Part shown: positions 1-6,693 of the stretch, piece after piece
How the letters are laid out: each line of letters starts with the position of its first letter
Position numbering within the stretch: the stretch's first letter is position 1
From: DATMBL01 sp050735975
GTDB lineage: Bacteria; Desulfobacterota; Binatia; UBA9968
Length of the DNA stretch: 30,956 bases
NCBI GenBank assembly: GCA_050735975.1
Contig: JBOHVS010000208.1
Span: 1-30,956 of the forward strand
Reading direction: 5' to 3'
Notes under the pieces: generated by a model
What the model was told of the DNA's origin: nothing
The model's input: the letters and a program-made list of their open reading frames with translations, nothing else
Databases searched by the model: none
Program-made: the position numbers and the translations under genes

Positions 1-272
1 TGCTGCCGATAATTGGTATTTTCGTGACCTTGCAGTTGGTCACCGACCAGCGCGCCGGCACCCAATCCAAGACCGCCACCGATGGCTGCGCCAGCCCCAG
101 GATGCCCGACAGCCGCGCCAATCAGACCGCCCGCGGCGGCACCGCCAAGCGCGCCAATGCCGGCTCCCTTTTCTCGAGTAGTAAGAGAACCGCCCGCGCA
201 GCCTGCCGTAAAAAGGCTCCCCGTCAGTAATAACATTGCTGTTTTGCTCACAAGTTTTCTGTTCTTTTCCAT
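1..272 (-). CDS. Glycine-zipper lipoprotein-like protein (C-terminus cut by window edge)
   Basis: Reading minus from the ATG at 270-272, 90 codons are open to the window edge, so the C-terminus is missing. A basic N-terminus and hydrophobic stretch end in LFTAGC, a lipobox-like site with Cys at about residue 25 (the -3 residue is Thr rather than the usual Leu). The rest is a long run of Gly/Ala with GxxxG spacing (for example GIGALGGAAAGGLIGAAVG), typical of the glycine-zipper envelope lipoprotein families (YMGG/17 kDa antigen-like), which insert in or associate with the outer membrane. A GGGAG ribosome site lies 7 bases before the ATG. It is the third gene of a minus-strand group, 18 bases after the stop of the 105-aa gene, and so probably shares the sigma-54 promoter at 875-890. 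Role beyond envelope structure is unknown. Confidence 0.85.
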   Translation of the reverse strand, partial: MEKNRKLVSKTAMLLLTGSLFTAGCAGGSLTTREKGAGIGALGGAAAGGLIGAAVGHPGAGAAIGGGLGLGAGALVGDQLQGHENTNYRQ

Positions 273-290
273 TGTTTTCTCCCTTTCTCG

Positions 291-608
291 CTAATTCATG
301 GTTTCTTTGCTTGTACGATCTTTTGCACTTTTATGTTTGCCGCTATTTTTCGTGGACTTGCCTGGTACGTCACGCTTGTTATCGGCTTTACGACGCCCAC
401 CAGCGCGAACCCAACCCTTCTCTGGGTCCGCAGACCACTGGGCGTTTGTATTCTCCGCTCCCTTGCTACTCATATGCGGGGCTGCTTGCCCTCCACGATG
501 ACTTGTTCCTCGTTTGCTTTGTCCACTCTCTACCGGCGCGCTCGTGAGCCATGGCAGCAGGCCGCCGAGTATCGTCAAAGTCACCAAGCGCCTGGATGGT
601 TTCATCAC
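291..608 (-). CDS. Small exported, Lys/Arg-rich hypothetical protein
   Basis: A 105-aa protein I do not recognise. Residues 1-24 look like a signal peptide: basic start (MMKPSRR), a hydrophobic core (LVTLTILGGLLPWL) and a small-residue region near TSAPVES. The mature part is highly polar, with WSADPEKGWVRAGGRRK in the middle and a Lys/Ser/Arg-rich, probably disordered tail. An AGGAG ribosome site stands 8 bases before the first of two adjacent ATG codons and inside the end of the upstream 67-aa gene (8 bases between stop and start), suggesting translational coupling. Next gene downstream is the glycine-zipper protein. Gene-like features are the strong ribosome site, signal peptide and tight spacing. 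Export to the periplasm or beyond is inferred; function is unknown. Confidence 0.65.
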   Translation of the reverse strand: MMKPSRRLVTLTILGGLLPWLTSAPVESGQSKRGTSHRGGQAAPHMSSKGAENTNAQWSADPEKGWVRAGGRRKADNKRDVPGKSTKNSGKHKSAKDRTSKETMN

Positions 609-616
609 CCTTCTCC

Positions 617-820
617 TTATAGAGTCCTCTTAAAACCGGAATCATCCACCTGACCACCTGCCGCTGTGCCGTAAGCGTTGGTTCTCGCTTGTTCTTCCCT
701 TATGAGAACGAGCGTTTCCCGGAAACGCCGGACCATCGCATTGAGAATTACAAGAATATTTACGTACTTCCCGAATTCCATACGATTACTCTCGGTTCTT
801 TCTGCGCGCTTATTTTTCAT
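617..820 (-). CDS. Small hypothetical protein, first gene of a sigma-54-linked group
   Basis: A 67-aa protein with no family I can name. It is mixed charged and hydrophobic, with a helical-looking middle (FGKYVNILVILNAMVRRFRE) and no clear signal peptide. A GGGA ribosome site lies about 6 bases upstream of the ATG at 818-820. The stop is 8 bases before the start of the exported 105-aa protein, whose ribosome site lies in this gene's last codons. The start is about 44 bases downstream of the predicted transcription start of the sigma-54 element at 875-890, so it would be the first cistron of that transcript. Short length and lack of homology by eye keep confidence moderate; the region could alternatively be a leader. 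Confidence 0.5.
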   Translation of the reverse strand: MKNKRAERTESNRMEFGKYVNILVILNAMVRRFRETLVLIREEQARTNAYGTAAGGQVDDSGFKRTL

Positions 821-874
821 AGTGTCCCTTCCCTTCGTTCGTCGGTTCGTTGCTGGAGTCTATGTTGGTTCTGG

Positions 875-890
875 AGCAACGCTCATGCCA
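875..890 (-). promoter_or_regulatory. Sigma-54 (-24/-12) promoter of the small exported-protein group
   Basis: On the minus strand the site reads TGGCAT-GAGCG-TTGCT. It matches the sigma-54 consensus TGGCAC-N5-TTGCW at all but one fixed base, keeps the exact 12-base spacing from the GG to the GC dinucleotide, and has the preferred G after the -24 hexamer. The predicted start of transcription is near 864, about 44 bases before the ATG of the 67-aa gene. It lies in non-coding DNA. Confidence 0.72.
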
Positions 891-991
891 TACGAAAAGC
901 TTTGAAACATCAAATGGTTACGTACAAGTTCCAGATGGCGAGGCAAGTAAAAGGGTAAGAGTCGGGTAGAAATTACTCGGGCATAGGTGAG

Positions 992-1684
992 TTAGTTACG
1001 CTGTGTCGCAGCTTTGCTATTCGTTGTCAGAGCCTGAATGCGATCAGAGATTGCGGGATGCGTTGATAGAATACCTCCACCGCCCTCGCCACCGGTCTGT
1101 TTTAACCATCTGAGCGTGTCCACCATCACCGCTTTCGAATAGCCGCTGCGGCTCAGGATCGTCATTGCATAACGATCCGCCTCGAACTCTTGCGGCCGGG
1201 TGTAGCTGCGCGCAAGTAGTGTACCCGCGAGCGGGGTAATGGCGCTGCTCCCCGGAATAAACTGCTCCAGCAAACCCACCCCTAGCCCCAAGCCGGTAAG
1301 CAAAACCTGCGCTCTGGTGGCGTGGCCGAGATGGTCGTGGGCAATCTCGTGGGCAAGTACACCGCGAAGCTGATCGTCAGTCGCTTTGTTCAACAGCCCG
1401 GTAGTCACCACAAACTCGCCGTTGCCGGCACTGCCCGCGTTCACGTTCGGATCGTCCACGACGCGGATGCGGATTTGATCCAGGCGCCGCCCGCGATCAC
1501 TTCCCTGCAAGAGAGGGAGCATCACCCGGCGGAGCCTCTCGAGATGACTGTCGGTGGCAGACGAATTACGCCTTCCGGGGACGGGCGTCTCCCGCAACGC
1601 AACGGTCCCGTCAGCAAGGGAAACACCGCGCCCTATAATCCAGAAACAAAAGATTAAAATTACAATTCCCCAAGCCCGTTTCAT
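992..1684 (-). CDS. M48-family periplasmic metalloprotease
   Basis: A zinc endopeptidase of the M48 family, about 230 aa, the size of the small BepA/LoiP-like secreted members without the polytopic membrane part. Residues 1-25 form a signal peptide or anchor (MKRAWGIVILIFCFWIIGRG). The catalytic HEIAH is at 112-116, the downstream EFEAD motif supplying the third zinc ligand is at 166-170, and a STHPAISDRI motif typical of the family's C-terminal part follows. I chose the ATG at 1682-1684 because GGGAGCAGAG stands directly upstream; an in-frame ATG 21 bases earlier lacks a site. It lies 29 bases after the small lipoprotein gene, so the two are probably cotranscribed. Relatives act in outer-membrane protein quality control; that role is inferred here. 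Confidence 0.92.
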   Translation of the reverse strand: MKRAWGIVILIFCFWIIGRGVSLADGTVALRETPVPGRRNSSATDSHLERLRRVMLPLLQGSDRGRRLDQIRIRVVDDPNVNAGSAGNGEFVVTTGLLNKATDDQLRGVLAHEIAHDHLGHATRAQVLLTGLGLGVGLLEQFIPGSSAITPLAGTLLARSYTRPQEFEADRYAMTILSRSGYSKAVMVDTLRWLKQTGGEGGGGILSTHPAISDRIQALTTNSKAATQRN

Positions 1685-1713
1685 CTCTGCTCCCGCGCGA
1701 CGCATCCCGTCGC

Positions 1714-1938
1714 TTAGTAGATGATCGAGCCGCGCTCTATCTGATGCCTGCGGGCTTCGTACTCTCTCCGGCCGATACGCTCGCGGCGGTAGTTATCTTC
1801 CAGCCGGTCGGCCTGTCGTTTCGCGTTGATCTCATAACCGGCACCGGTCGCCAGAGCGCCCGTGGCCGCTCCTGCTACGAACTCACACCCCGCCAGAGCC
1901 AAACTTCCCAGGAGTAAAAGTGTCGCTATAGCCTTCAT
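1714..1938 (-). CDS. Small lipoprotein, glycine-zipper-like N-half
   Basis: A 74-aa lipoprotein precursor. The signal peptide MKAIATLLLLGSLALAGC ends in a textbook lipobox (LAGC, Cys at residue 18). The mature part starts with Ala/Gly-rich sequence (FVAGAATGALATGAGY) and continues with a strongly charged helix rich in Arg and Glu, as in small YMGG/SHOCT-like envelope proteins. The ATG at 1936-1938 is preferred because AGGAGG lies about 9 bases upstream; a GTG three codons earlier overlaps that site. It precedes the M48 protease by 29 bases, and the pair may form a protease/envelope-lipoprotein unit. A sigma-54 promoter is predicted at 2070-2084, giving a leader of about 120 bases. Confidence 0.82.
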   Translation of the reverse strand: MKAIATLLLLGSLALAGCEFVAGAATGALATGAGYEINAKRQADRLEDNYRRERIGRREYEARRHQIERGSIIY

Positions 1939-2069
1939 GATTTGCACCCTCCTTCTGTCTAGATTGACGTCCTAAACGCCGATTTATTAACGATCGCTGT
2001 GCTGGTCCGTGTTTCTCGATACAGAAAAGAGCCAAGTTGATGATTTGAGCATTCGAAGGTCCTTGAAAC

Positions 2070-2084
2070 GCAACCCGCGTGCCA
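2070..2084 (-). promoter_or_regulatory. Sigma-54 (-24/-12) promoter of the lipoprotein/M48 genes
   Basis: On the minus strand this reads TGGCAC-GCGGG-TTGC, an exact match to all ten fixed positions of the sigma-54 element, with correct 12-base GG-to-GC spacing; the base after TTGC is G rather than A/T. Predicted transcription start is near 2058, about 120 bases before the lipoprotein ATG. The intervening leader holds no convincing gene. Confidence 0.8.
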
Positions 2085-2127
2085 ATGCGAAACTCCATGC
2101 TAAATTGGGTATTTATAGGCGTGTGCA

Positions 2128-2166
2128 GGAGAGAGAGGAAGGAAAAAAGTAAGGAACGAGGGAAAA
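2128..2166 (+). repeat. Polypurine tract between regulator and lipoprotein genes
   Basis: About 39 bases are almost purely purine on the plus strand (starting AGGAGAGAGAGGAAGG and continuing into the end of the response-regulator gene). It lies upstream of the sigma-54 promoter at 2070-2084, between that promoter and the stop of the regulator gene. No function can be assigned from sequence; unusual DNA structure or a spacer is possible. Confidence 0.45.
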
Positions 2167-3519
2167 TTACTCGGTCCGGTACAACGCAAGCTTGGCATTT
2201 AAAGTCTTCGGGGTGATGCCCAAAAGCCGCGCGGCCTGGGTCTTGTTGCCGCCGGTAGTCGCCAACGCTCTTTCGATTGCAAGGCGCTCGGCCTCAGCGA
2301 GGGAAAGCGGTTCGCGATCAGACTTTTCGTCTGAGGCACTGAGGCAGAACTGCTGAAAGTCAGCCGCTGCCAGAGTGGGACCAGAGGGCAGCACTGCCAG
2401 CCGTTCCATGGCATTGCGCAACTCTCGTACGTTGCCGGGCCAAGTGTGAGCCTGAAGCGCGGCGTCGAAATCTGCCGCCCAAGGCAACGGCGACCGGCCG
2501 TATTTTTCGGCACAAGATTCTAAAAAATGGCGCGCCAGCAACAGAATATCTTCGCTTCGTTCGCGTAACGGCGGCAACTCCAGATGAAAAACGCTTAACC
2601 GATAGAAAAGATCCTGTCTGAGCTTGCCCTCTTTGAGCGCTGTACCGGGCGAACGGTTCGTCGCGGCGACGACCCGCACCGAGACGGGGATGTTTTCCGT
2701 GCCGCCGACTCGGCGCACCTGCCCTTCTTCCAAAACGCGTAGCAACTTGGCCTGGACCTCCGCCACCATCTCCGTAATCTCGTCGAGAAACAAAGTGCCG
2801 CCGTCGGCTTGCTCGAAGCAGCCGATGTGGCGCTCCAAGGCGTTGGTAAACGACCCTTTCTCGTGGCCGAAGAGCTCGCTTTCCATCAGGGTTGGCGTCA
2901 TGGCGGCGCTGTTTAGAGGCAGAAAGGGGCCTTCTCTCCTGGGTGATAGGTCATGAATGGTTCGAGCCACCAGCTCTTTCCCGGTGCCGCTTTCTCCGCT
3001 CACTAGCACGGCCGCATCCGTTGCTGCTACCTGGCTGAGTCGCTGGTACAGCTGACGCATGGACGCCGACTTACCGATCAGAGCGCCATACGAACCCAAG
3101 GGGGACTCCAACTTCTGCCGAAGCACGTTCGCTTCACGGGCGAATGACACCTGTTTGAGTCCCTTTTCCAGAGTAGTACGCAGCTTTTGCGGTTCCAGTG
3201 GCTTGGGCAAATAATCGTAGGCGCCGAGTTTGATCGCCTGGACGGCGGTTTCGATCGTTGCCTGGCCGGTCAGCATGACGATTGCGACTTGCTGCGCTCG
3301 TTCTCGCAGTGCTTCGACGAATTCGAGTCCGCTCATGCCCGGCATCATAAGATCGGTGACAATCGCGTGCGGTAGCTCTTTTTCACAAATGCTAAGAGCC
3401 TCCCTTGCTTCTGAAGCTGCGGATGCGCGGTAGCCCCAATTCTCCAACAACGAGGTCAAGCCCTGGCGGGTTGCGGCGTCATCGTCGACTACAAGGACCG
3501 TTGCGCGCGGGCGTGCCAT
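2167..3519 (-). CDS. NtrC-family sigma-54-dependent response regulator
   Basis: A 450-aa activator with all three expected parts. Receiver: acidic pocket DDD 12-14, phosphoacceptor D56 in TDLMMPG, T84 and K106. AAA+ domain: Walker A GESGTGKE 175-182, Walker B GTLFLDEI 241-248, then ATNR and LPPLRER motifs. Fis-type helix-turn-helix at about 423-445. The sigma-54-contacting loop, normally GAFTGA, is GSFTNA at 222-227: the key Thr remains but the fifth position is Asn. When phosphorylated such proteins oligomerise and use ATP to open sigma-54 promoters. The ATG at 3517-3519 overlaps the kinase stop by one base (TGATG), indicating coupled translation. A TTG one codon upstream is less likely. Its targets may include the sigma-54 promoters in this window; that is inference. 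Confidence 0.96.
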   Translation of the reverse strand: MARPRATVLVVDDDAATRQGLTSLLENWGYRASAASEAREALSICEKELPHAIVTDLMMPGMSGLEFVEALRERAQQVAIVMLTGQATIETAVQAIKLGAYDYLPKPLEPQKLRTTLEKGLKQVSFAREANVLRQKLESPLGSYGALIGKSASMRQLYQRLSQVAATDAAVLVSGESGTGKELVARTIHDLSPRREGPFLPLNSAAMTPTLMESELFGHEKGSFTNALERHIGCFEQADGGTLFLDEITEMVAEVQAKLLRVLEEGQVRRVGGTENIPVSVRVVAATNRSPGTALKEGKLRQDLFYRLSVFHLELPPLRERSEDILLLARHFLESCAEKYGRSPLPWAADFDAALQAHTWPGNVRELRNAMERLAVLPSGPTLAAADFQQFCLSASDEKSDREPLSLAEAERLAIERALATTGGNKTQAARLLGITPKTLNAKLALYRTE

Positions 3520-5048
3520 CAAGATGCCTCCAGCGGGAGAGTCAGGCGAAAAACGGCGCCGCTACCTGTGCCGTTATGGTCCTCATACGCCAAAGTCCCG
3601 CCGTGAGCTTCCATAATTAACTGGCTCAACGGCAATCCGATGCCGCTGCCGCCGGTTTTGGTCGTATCACCAAACTCGAACATGCTTGTCCGCCGGTCGG
3701 GCGGAACGCCAGGACCCCGGTCGGCAAAATGAACAATCAATTCCGAGCCGTTTTTTTGCGCCGTGACGTGGATTTCACCTCCGTGCGGCTGGGCCTCCAT
3801 CGCGTTTCGGAGAAGATTATCGAAAGCTTGCCTTAACCGTGTGGCGTCACCCTGAACCTGCCAGGGCCCCGGGGGAAGGTCCTTTGTAAGGCGGATCTTT
3901 TGGCTTATGCATGGCGACTCCAGCGCTTGTAGGCTTGTCTGGAGCACTGCCGATGCATCGAGCAGTTGTTTCTGCATGACGAGTGGAGCGGAGTAGTCCG
4001 TGAAATCGCGAACCAGTTGGTCAACCTGACGGACGCTGTTTTCGAGCGCCGCCAAGGAGGGCAGCTGTTGCCCATCACCAGACGAGGAGTTGGTTGCGCG
4101 CAGGAGTTCGAGATGAATCGCAAGAGCGTTCAAAGGCGTTCGTACCTCGTGCGCCAATGTTCGCGCGGCGACGGCCAGCCGCTGGGTCGGCCCCGGAGCA
4201 CCGGTACCCTTACGCTGCTTCATGACCAGGCGGTCAATCAGATCGAGGCTTGCGCTGACCTCGTCGCGGCTGGCGTAAACAGGACGGGCCTGATAAGTCC
4301 CCTCGTCGGCTTGACGCAAAGTCTCCGTGATCAAACGAAAGCGGCGAGTATAAAGCGCGGTCGTGAACAACGCGCTCAACAACGCTACGCCGCCACCGAG
4401 CGCGAATAAGAGAGTCAGTTGCCGCCAGAGCCCGGCGAGTAATTCGGTCCAGTCAGCGGGATTGATCCACAGCCTTAGTCCCCCGGGACCTTCAACTCCC
4501 GCCGGCATTTGCAGCGGCACCAGAACATCGTAGTAGTAGGCTTTTCCATGTGTTCGCGAGCTAATCATTGCGGCCCCGTGGCTCAGGTTCTTATACAAAA
4601 CCGAATCGGTTAAGGATTCTCCCGGATCGTGCCCCATGGAGCTATAGAGAATTTTGCCGTCGGCATTGAGGACCCACATGGCTTCGATGCTGCCGCTACG
4701 GTCGATGAACGCCCGCATGAGACCCTTCACCTCGGAATGTCGTGAGATAGGACGGCTGGATTGGGTTCTAGTCTGAGAGGCGCCCGGGAATATCTTGCCG
4801 AGAAAGCTCCAAAATGAATTTGCTTGAGATGTAGCGGATCTCGGCTGGTTTACGTTGGGCCGCTGGCGAAGGCTATCAGCCAAAGCGATTTCGACCTGCC
4901 GCGCCATGACGAGGGCAGTTTGAAGGGTTGCTTCCTTTGTGAGTCTTTGCGCAATCAGCCAGAGACCGGCGGCGAAAAGGCCAAAAATAAGGAGCACGGT
5001 TCCTAGAAAAACCGCCACCTGTTGCTGGCGCAGGCTCATGTTCCGCAT
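3519..5048 (-). CDS. Membrane sensor histidine kinase, partner of the NtrC-like regulator
   Basis: From the ATG at 5046-5048 this is 509 aa. Membrane helices at about 13-34 and 207-232 flank a periplasmic sensor region that I cannot assign to a family. A HAMP-like linker follows, then HisKA with H300 in AHEVRTPL, the N box around NLLRNAMEA (411-419), and ATP-lid motifs DRGPGVP (443-449) and GGSGIGLP (466-473). It would phosphorylate the regulator encoded immediately after it with a one-base overlap. The start is not certain: the frame stays open to a TTG at 5127-5129, and ATGs at 5106-5108, 5046-5048 and 5037-5039 are possible, none with a strong ribosome site. The stimulus is probably an envelope or periplasmic signal, judged only from topology. 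Confidence 0.93.
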   Translation of the reverse strand: MRNMSLRQQQVAVFLGTVLLIFGLFAAGLWLIAQRLTKEATLQTALVMARQVEIALADSLRQRPNVNQPRSATSQANSFWSFLGKIFPGASQTRTQSSRPISRHSEVKGLMRAFIDRSGSIEAMWVLNADGKILYSSMGHDPGESLTDSVLYKNLSHGAAMISSRTHGKAYYYDVLVPLQMPAGVEGPGGLRLWINPADWTELLAGLWRQLTLLFALGGGVALLSALFTTALYTRRFRLITETLRQADEGTYQARPVYASRDEVSASLDLIDRLVMKQRKGTGAPGPTQRLAVAARTLAHEVRTPLNALAIHLELLRATNSSSGDGQQLPSLAALENSVRQVDQLVRDFTDYSAPLVMQKQLLDASAVLQTSLQALESPCISQKIRLTKDLPPGPWQVQGDATRLRQAFDNLLRNAMEAQPHGGEIHVTAQKNGSELIVHFADRGPGVPPDRRTSMFEFGDTTKTGGSGIGLPLSQLIMEAHGGTLAYEDHNGTGSGAVFRLTLPLEAS

Positions 5049-5167
5049 AGGATACCAGATTGGCCAAAAGCGGCAAAGTTTATCTAGGTAGGGGGACGCC
5101 CCGGCCATGCCCGCTTCAGGCGACCACAACTTGCGCGGTCCGCCCCTTTATTGCATAGTGAGAGACG

Positions 5168-6178
5168 ATGTTGGTTGACGGCTACAGCCGGTCTATTAAG
5201 GACCTGAGAATCTCGGTGACGGACCGGTGCAATTTTCGTTGCACCTATTGTATGCCTCTGGACGAATACGAGTGGATCAACAAAAGGGAAATCTTGTCGT
5301 TTGAAGAGATTACCCGGCTGGCAACTTTGTTTGTCCGACTCGGCGTGGAAAAAATCCGACTCACCGGTGGGGAGCCCCTCGTGCGGAAGAATCTTGACCG
5401 GCTGGTCGCCAAGTTATCCGCCATTGAAGGTCTGAAGGATATCTGTCTCACGACCAACGGCGCGCTGCTGGCGGAAAAGACCGCAGCGCTCAAAACAGCG
5501 GGGCTTAAGCGCGTCAATATCAGCCTGGACACTCTGGATCGTGAGAAGTTCAAACGCATGACTAAGCGCGGCGACCTGACAAAGGTTATCGAGGGCATTC
5601 AGGCGGCCAAAAGTTACGGTTTATATCCAATCAAGCTCAACGCTGTAGTGGAGCGGGGTGTCAACGACGACGACATTCTTCCGCTGGTCGAGTTTTCCAG
5701 AGAGAACGGCTTTGCGATGCGCTTCATCGAGTATATGGACGTGGGCAATGCCAACAACTGGACTTCGGGGAAGCTGGTTTCGAAGAAAGAGATTCTCGAA
5801 AAGATAGCTTCCCGCTATCCGTTGAGAGAGGTCGGCCGGAATCAGGGAAGCGCGCCGTCGGTTGACTACGAATTTGTCGACGGGCGCGGCGATATTGGCG
5901 TCATCGCGTCGGTCACCGAGCCGTTTTGCGATAGCTGCACGCGAGTTCGTCTCACGGCCGATGGAAAAATGGTTACCTGCCTTTTTTCCCAGGTTGGCCA
6001 TGATCTGAAGGCGTCTCTACGCGGTGGGGCTTCGGACGAGGAGATTTCGGAGTTCCTAAGCTCAATCTGGCGGAAGCGGACCGATCGCTATTCCGACGAA
6101 CGACTGCAGGCTTTACGCTCATCGACTTACGATCCTAAAAGCCATAAAAAGATTGAAATGATTTCTCTGGGCGGCTAA
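5168..6178 (+). CDS. moaA: GTP 3',8-cyclase MoaA
   Basis: A 336-aa radical SAM enzyme converting GTP to 3',8-cyclo-7,8-dihydro-GTP, the first step of molybdenum cofactor synthesis, in the cytoplasm. The N-terminal SAM cluster motif is C21-x3-C25-x2-C28 (CNFRCTYC), with TGGEPL at 66-71. The C-terminal substrate-binding cluster ligands are C254, C257 and C271 (CDSC and MVTC), and the protein ends in the Gly-Gly tail needed for activity. Length is normal for the family. It is divergent from the histidine kinase, 119 bases away. No other moa gene is adjacent, but a molybdopterin-binding protein lies at 13355-14344. The ribosome site (GAGAG before the ATG) is weak. Confidence 0.97.
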   Translation: MLVDGYSRSIKDLRISVTDRCNFRCTYCMPLDEYEWINKREILSFEEITRLATLFVRLGVEKIRLTGGEPLVRKNLDRLVAKLSAIEGLKDICLTTNGALLAEKTAALKTAGLKRVNISLDTLDREKFKRMTKRGDLTKVIEGIQAAKSYGLYPIKLNAVVERGVNDDDILPLVEFSRENGFAMRFIEYMDVGNANNWTSGKLVSKKEILEKIASRYPLREVGRNQGSAPSVDYEFVDGRGDIGVIASVTEPFCDSCTRVRLTADGKMVTCLFSQVGHDLKASLRGGASDEEISEFLSSIWRKRTDRYSDERLQALRSSTYDPKSHKKIEMISLGG

Positions 6179-6224
6179 CTCGGCCGTTTTGTACAGGCGC
6201 TAAATAACCGCGCAGTGTCGTGCG

Positions 6225-6255
6225 TTAGTCATCACCCACGTTGATCAATGACTAA
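6225..6255. terminator. Inverted repeat between convergent genes, possible terminator
   Basis: TTAGTCAT (6225-6232) and its exact complement ATGACTAA (6248-6255) form an 8-bp stem with a 15-base loop, between the end of moaA and the end of the convergent lipoprotein gene, whose stop codon it overlaps. There is no T-tract, so it is at best a weak bidirectional terminator or a protein-binding palindrome. Confidence 0.35.
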
Positions 6256-6524
6256 ACTCGCGGTAGCAGACCGCGCCTTTCCAGCTCTTGCCGTTGTTCC
6301 GGCGTGAGTTTTTCCAGCGGGATGTACCCTCTCTGCTCATTTCGTTTTGTGCAATCGCCGATATAGCTCTCGACCCAACCAACGCCCATACCAAACCCGG
6401 AACCGCTGCACTCTACGGTGGCTCCGCTCTGAGGGTGGACGAGGGTTATCCCGCGCGAGGAACAGGCCGAGACGATTAGCAACGAAAAGCCCAGAAAATA
6501 GGGCGGAGCCTGTGGCGTTTTCAT
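6252..6524 (-). CDS. Small lipoprotein, function unknown
   Basis: A 90-aa protein with a signal peptide ending in the lipobox IVSAC (Cys at residue 21), so probably anchored in a membrane of the envelope. The mature part contains two further Cys residues (VECSG and GDCTK), a Gly-rich segment (GSGFGMGVGW) and a C-terminal LTPEQRQELERRGLLPR helix. I do not recognise a named family. Ribosome site is weak. It stands alone, convergent with moaA. Confidence that it is a gene rests on the clear lipobox and sensible composition. Confidence 0.72.
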   Translation of the reverse strand: MKTPQAPPYFLGFSLLIVSACSSRGITLVHPQSGATVECSGSGFGMGVGWVESYIGDCTKRNEQRGYIPLEKLTPEQRQELERRGLLPRV

Positions 6525-6693
6525 AGGTTAACGGTTGGACGTAGCTGGATCACGTTTGGCTTACTGATCCTGATGTCAATCGGTTCCAAATGGACGCCGA
6601 TCTCTTGACCACCTCTCACGTGGCGATTATTGCACACCGGTTTCGTTTAGGATAGCTACTGATGCTCATAGAACTGAGCCCAAATCATCTTTA

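Noticed and set aside
1883..2098. 71-codon minus-strand frame across the lipoprotein start
   Set aside because: It overlaps the lipobox coding region and spans the sigma-54 element; composition is not protein-like.
6621..6634. TGGCGA followed by TTGCA upstream of the MFS gene, resembling a sigma-54 element
   Set aside because: The GG-to-GC spacing is 10 bases, not 12, so sigma-54 would not recognise it.
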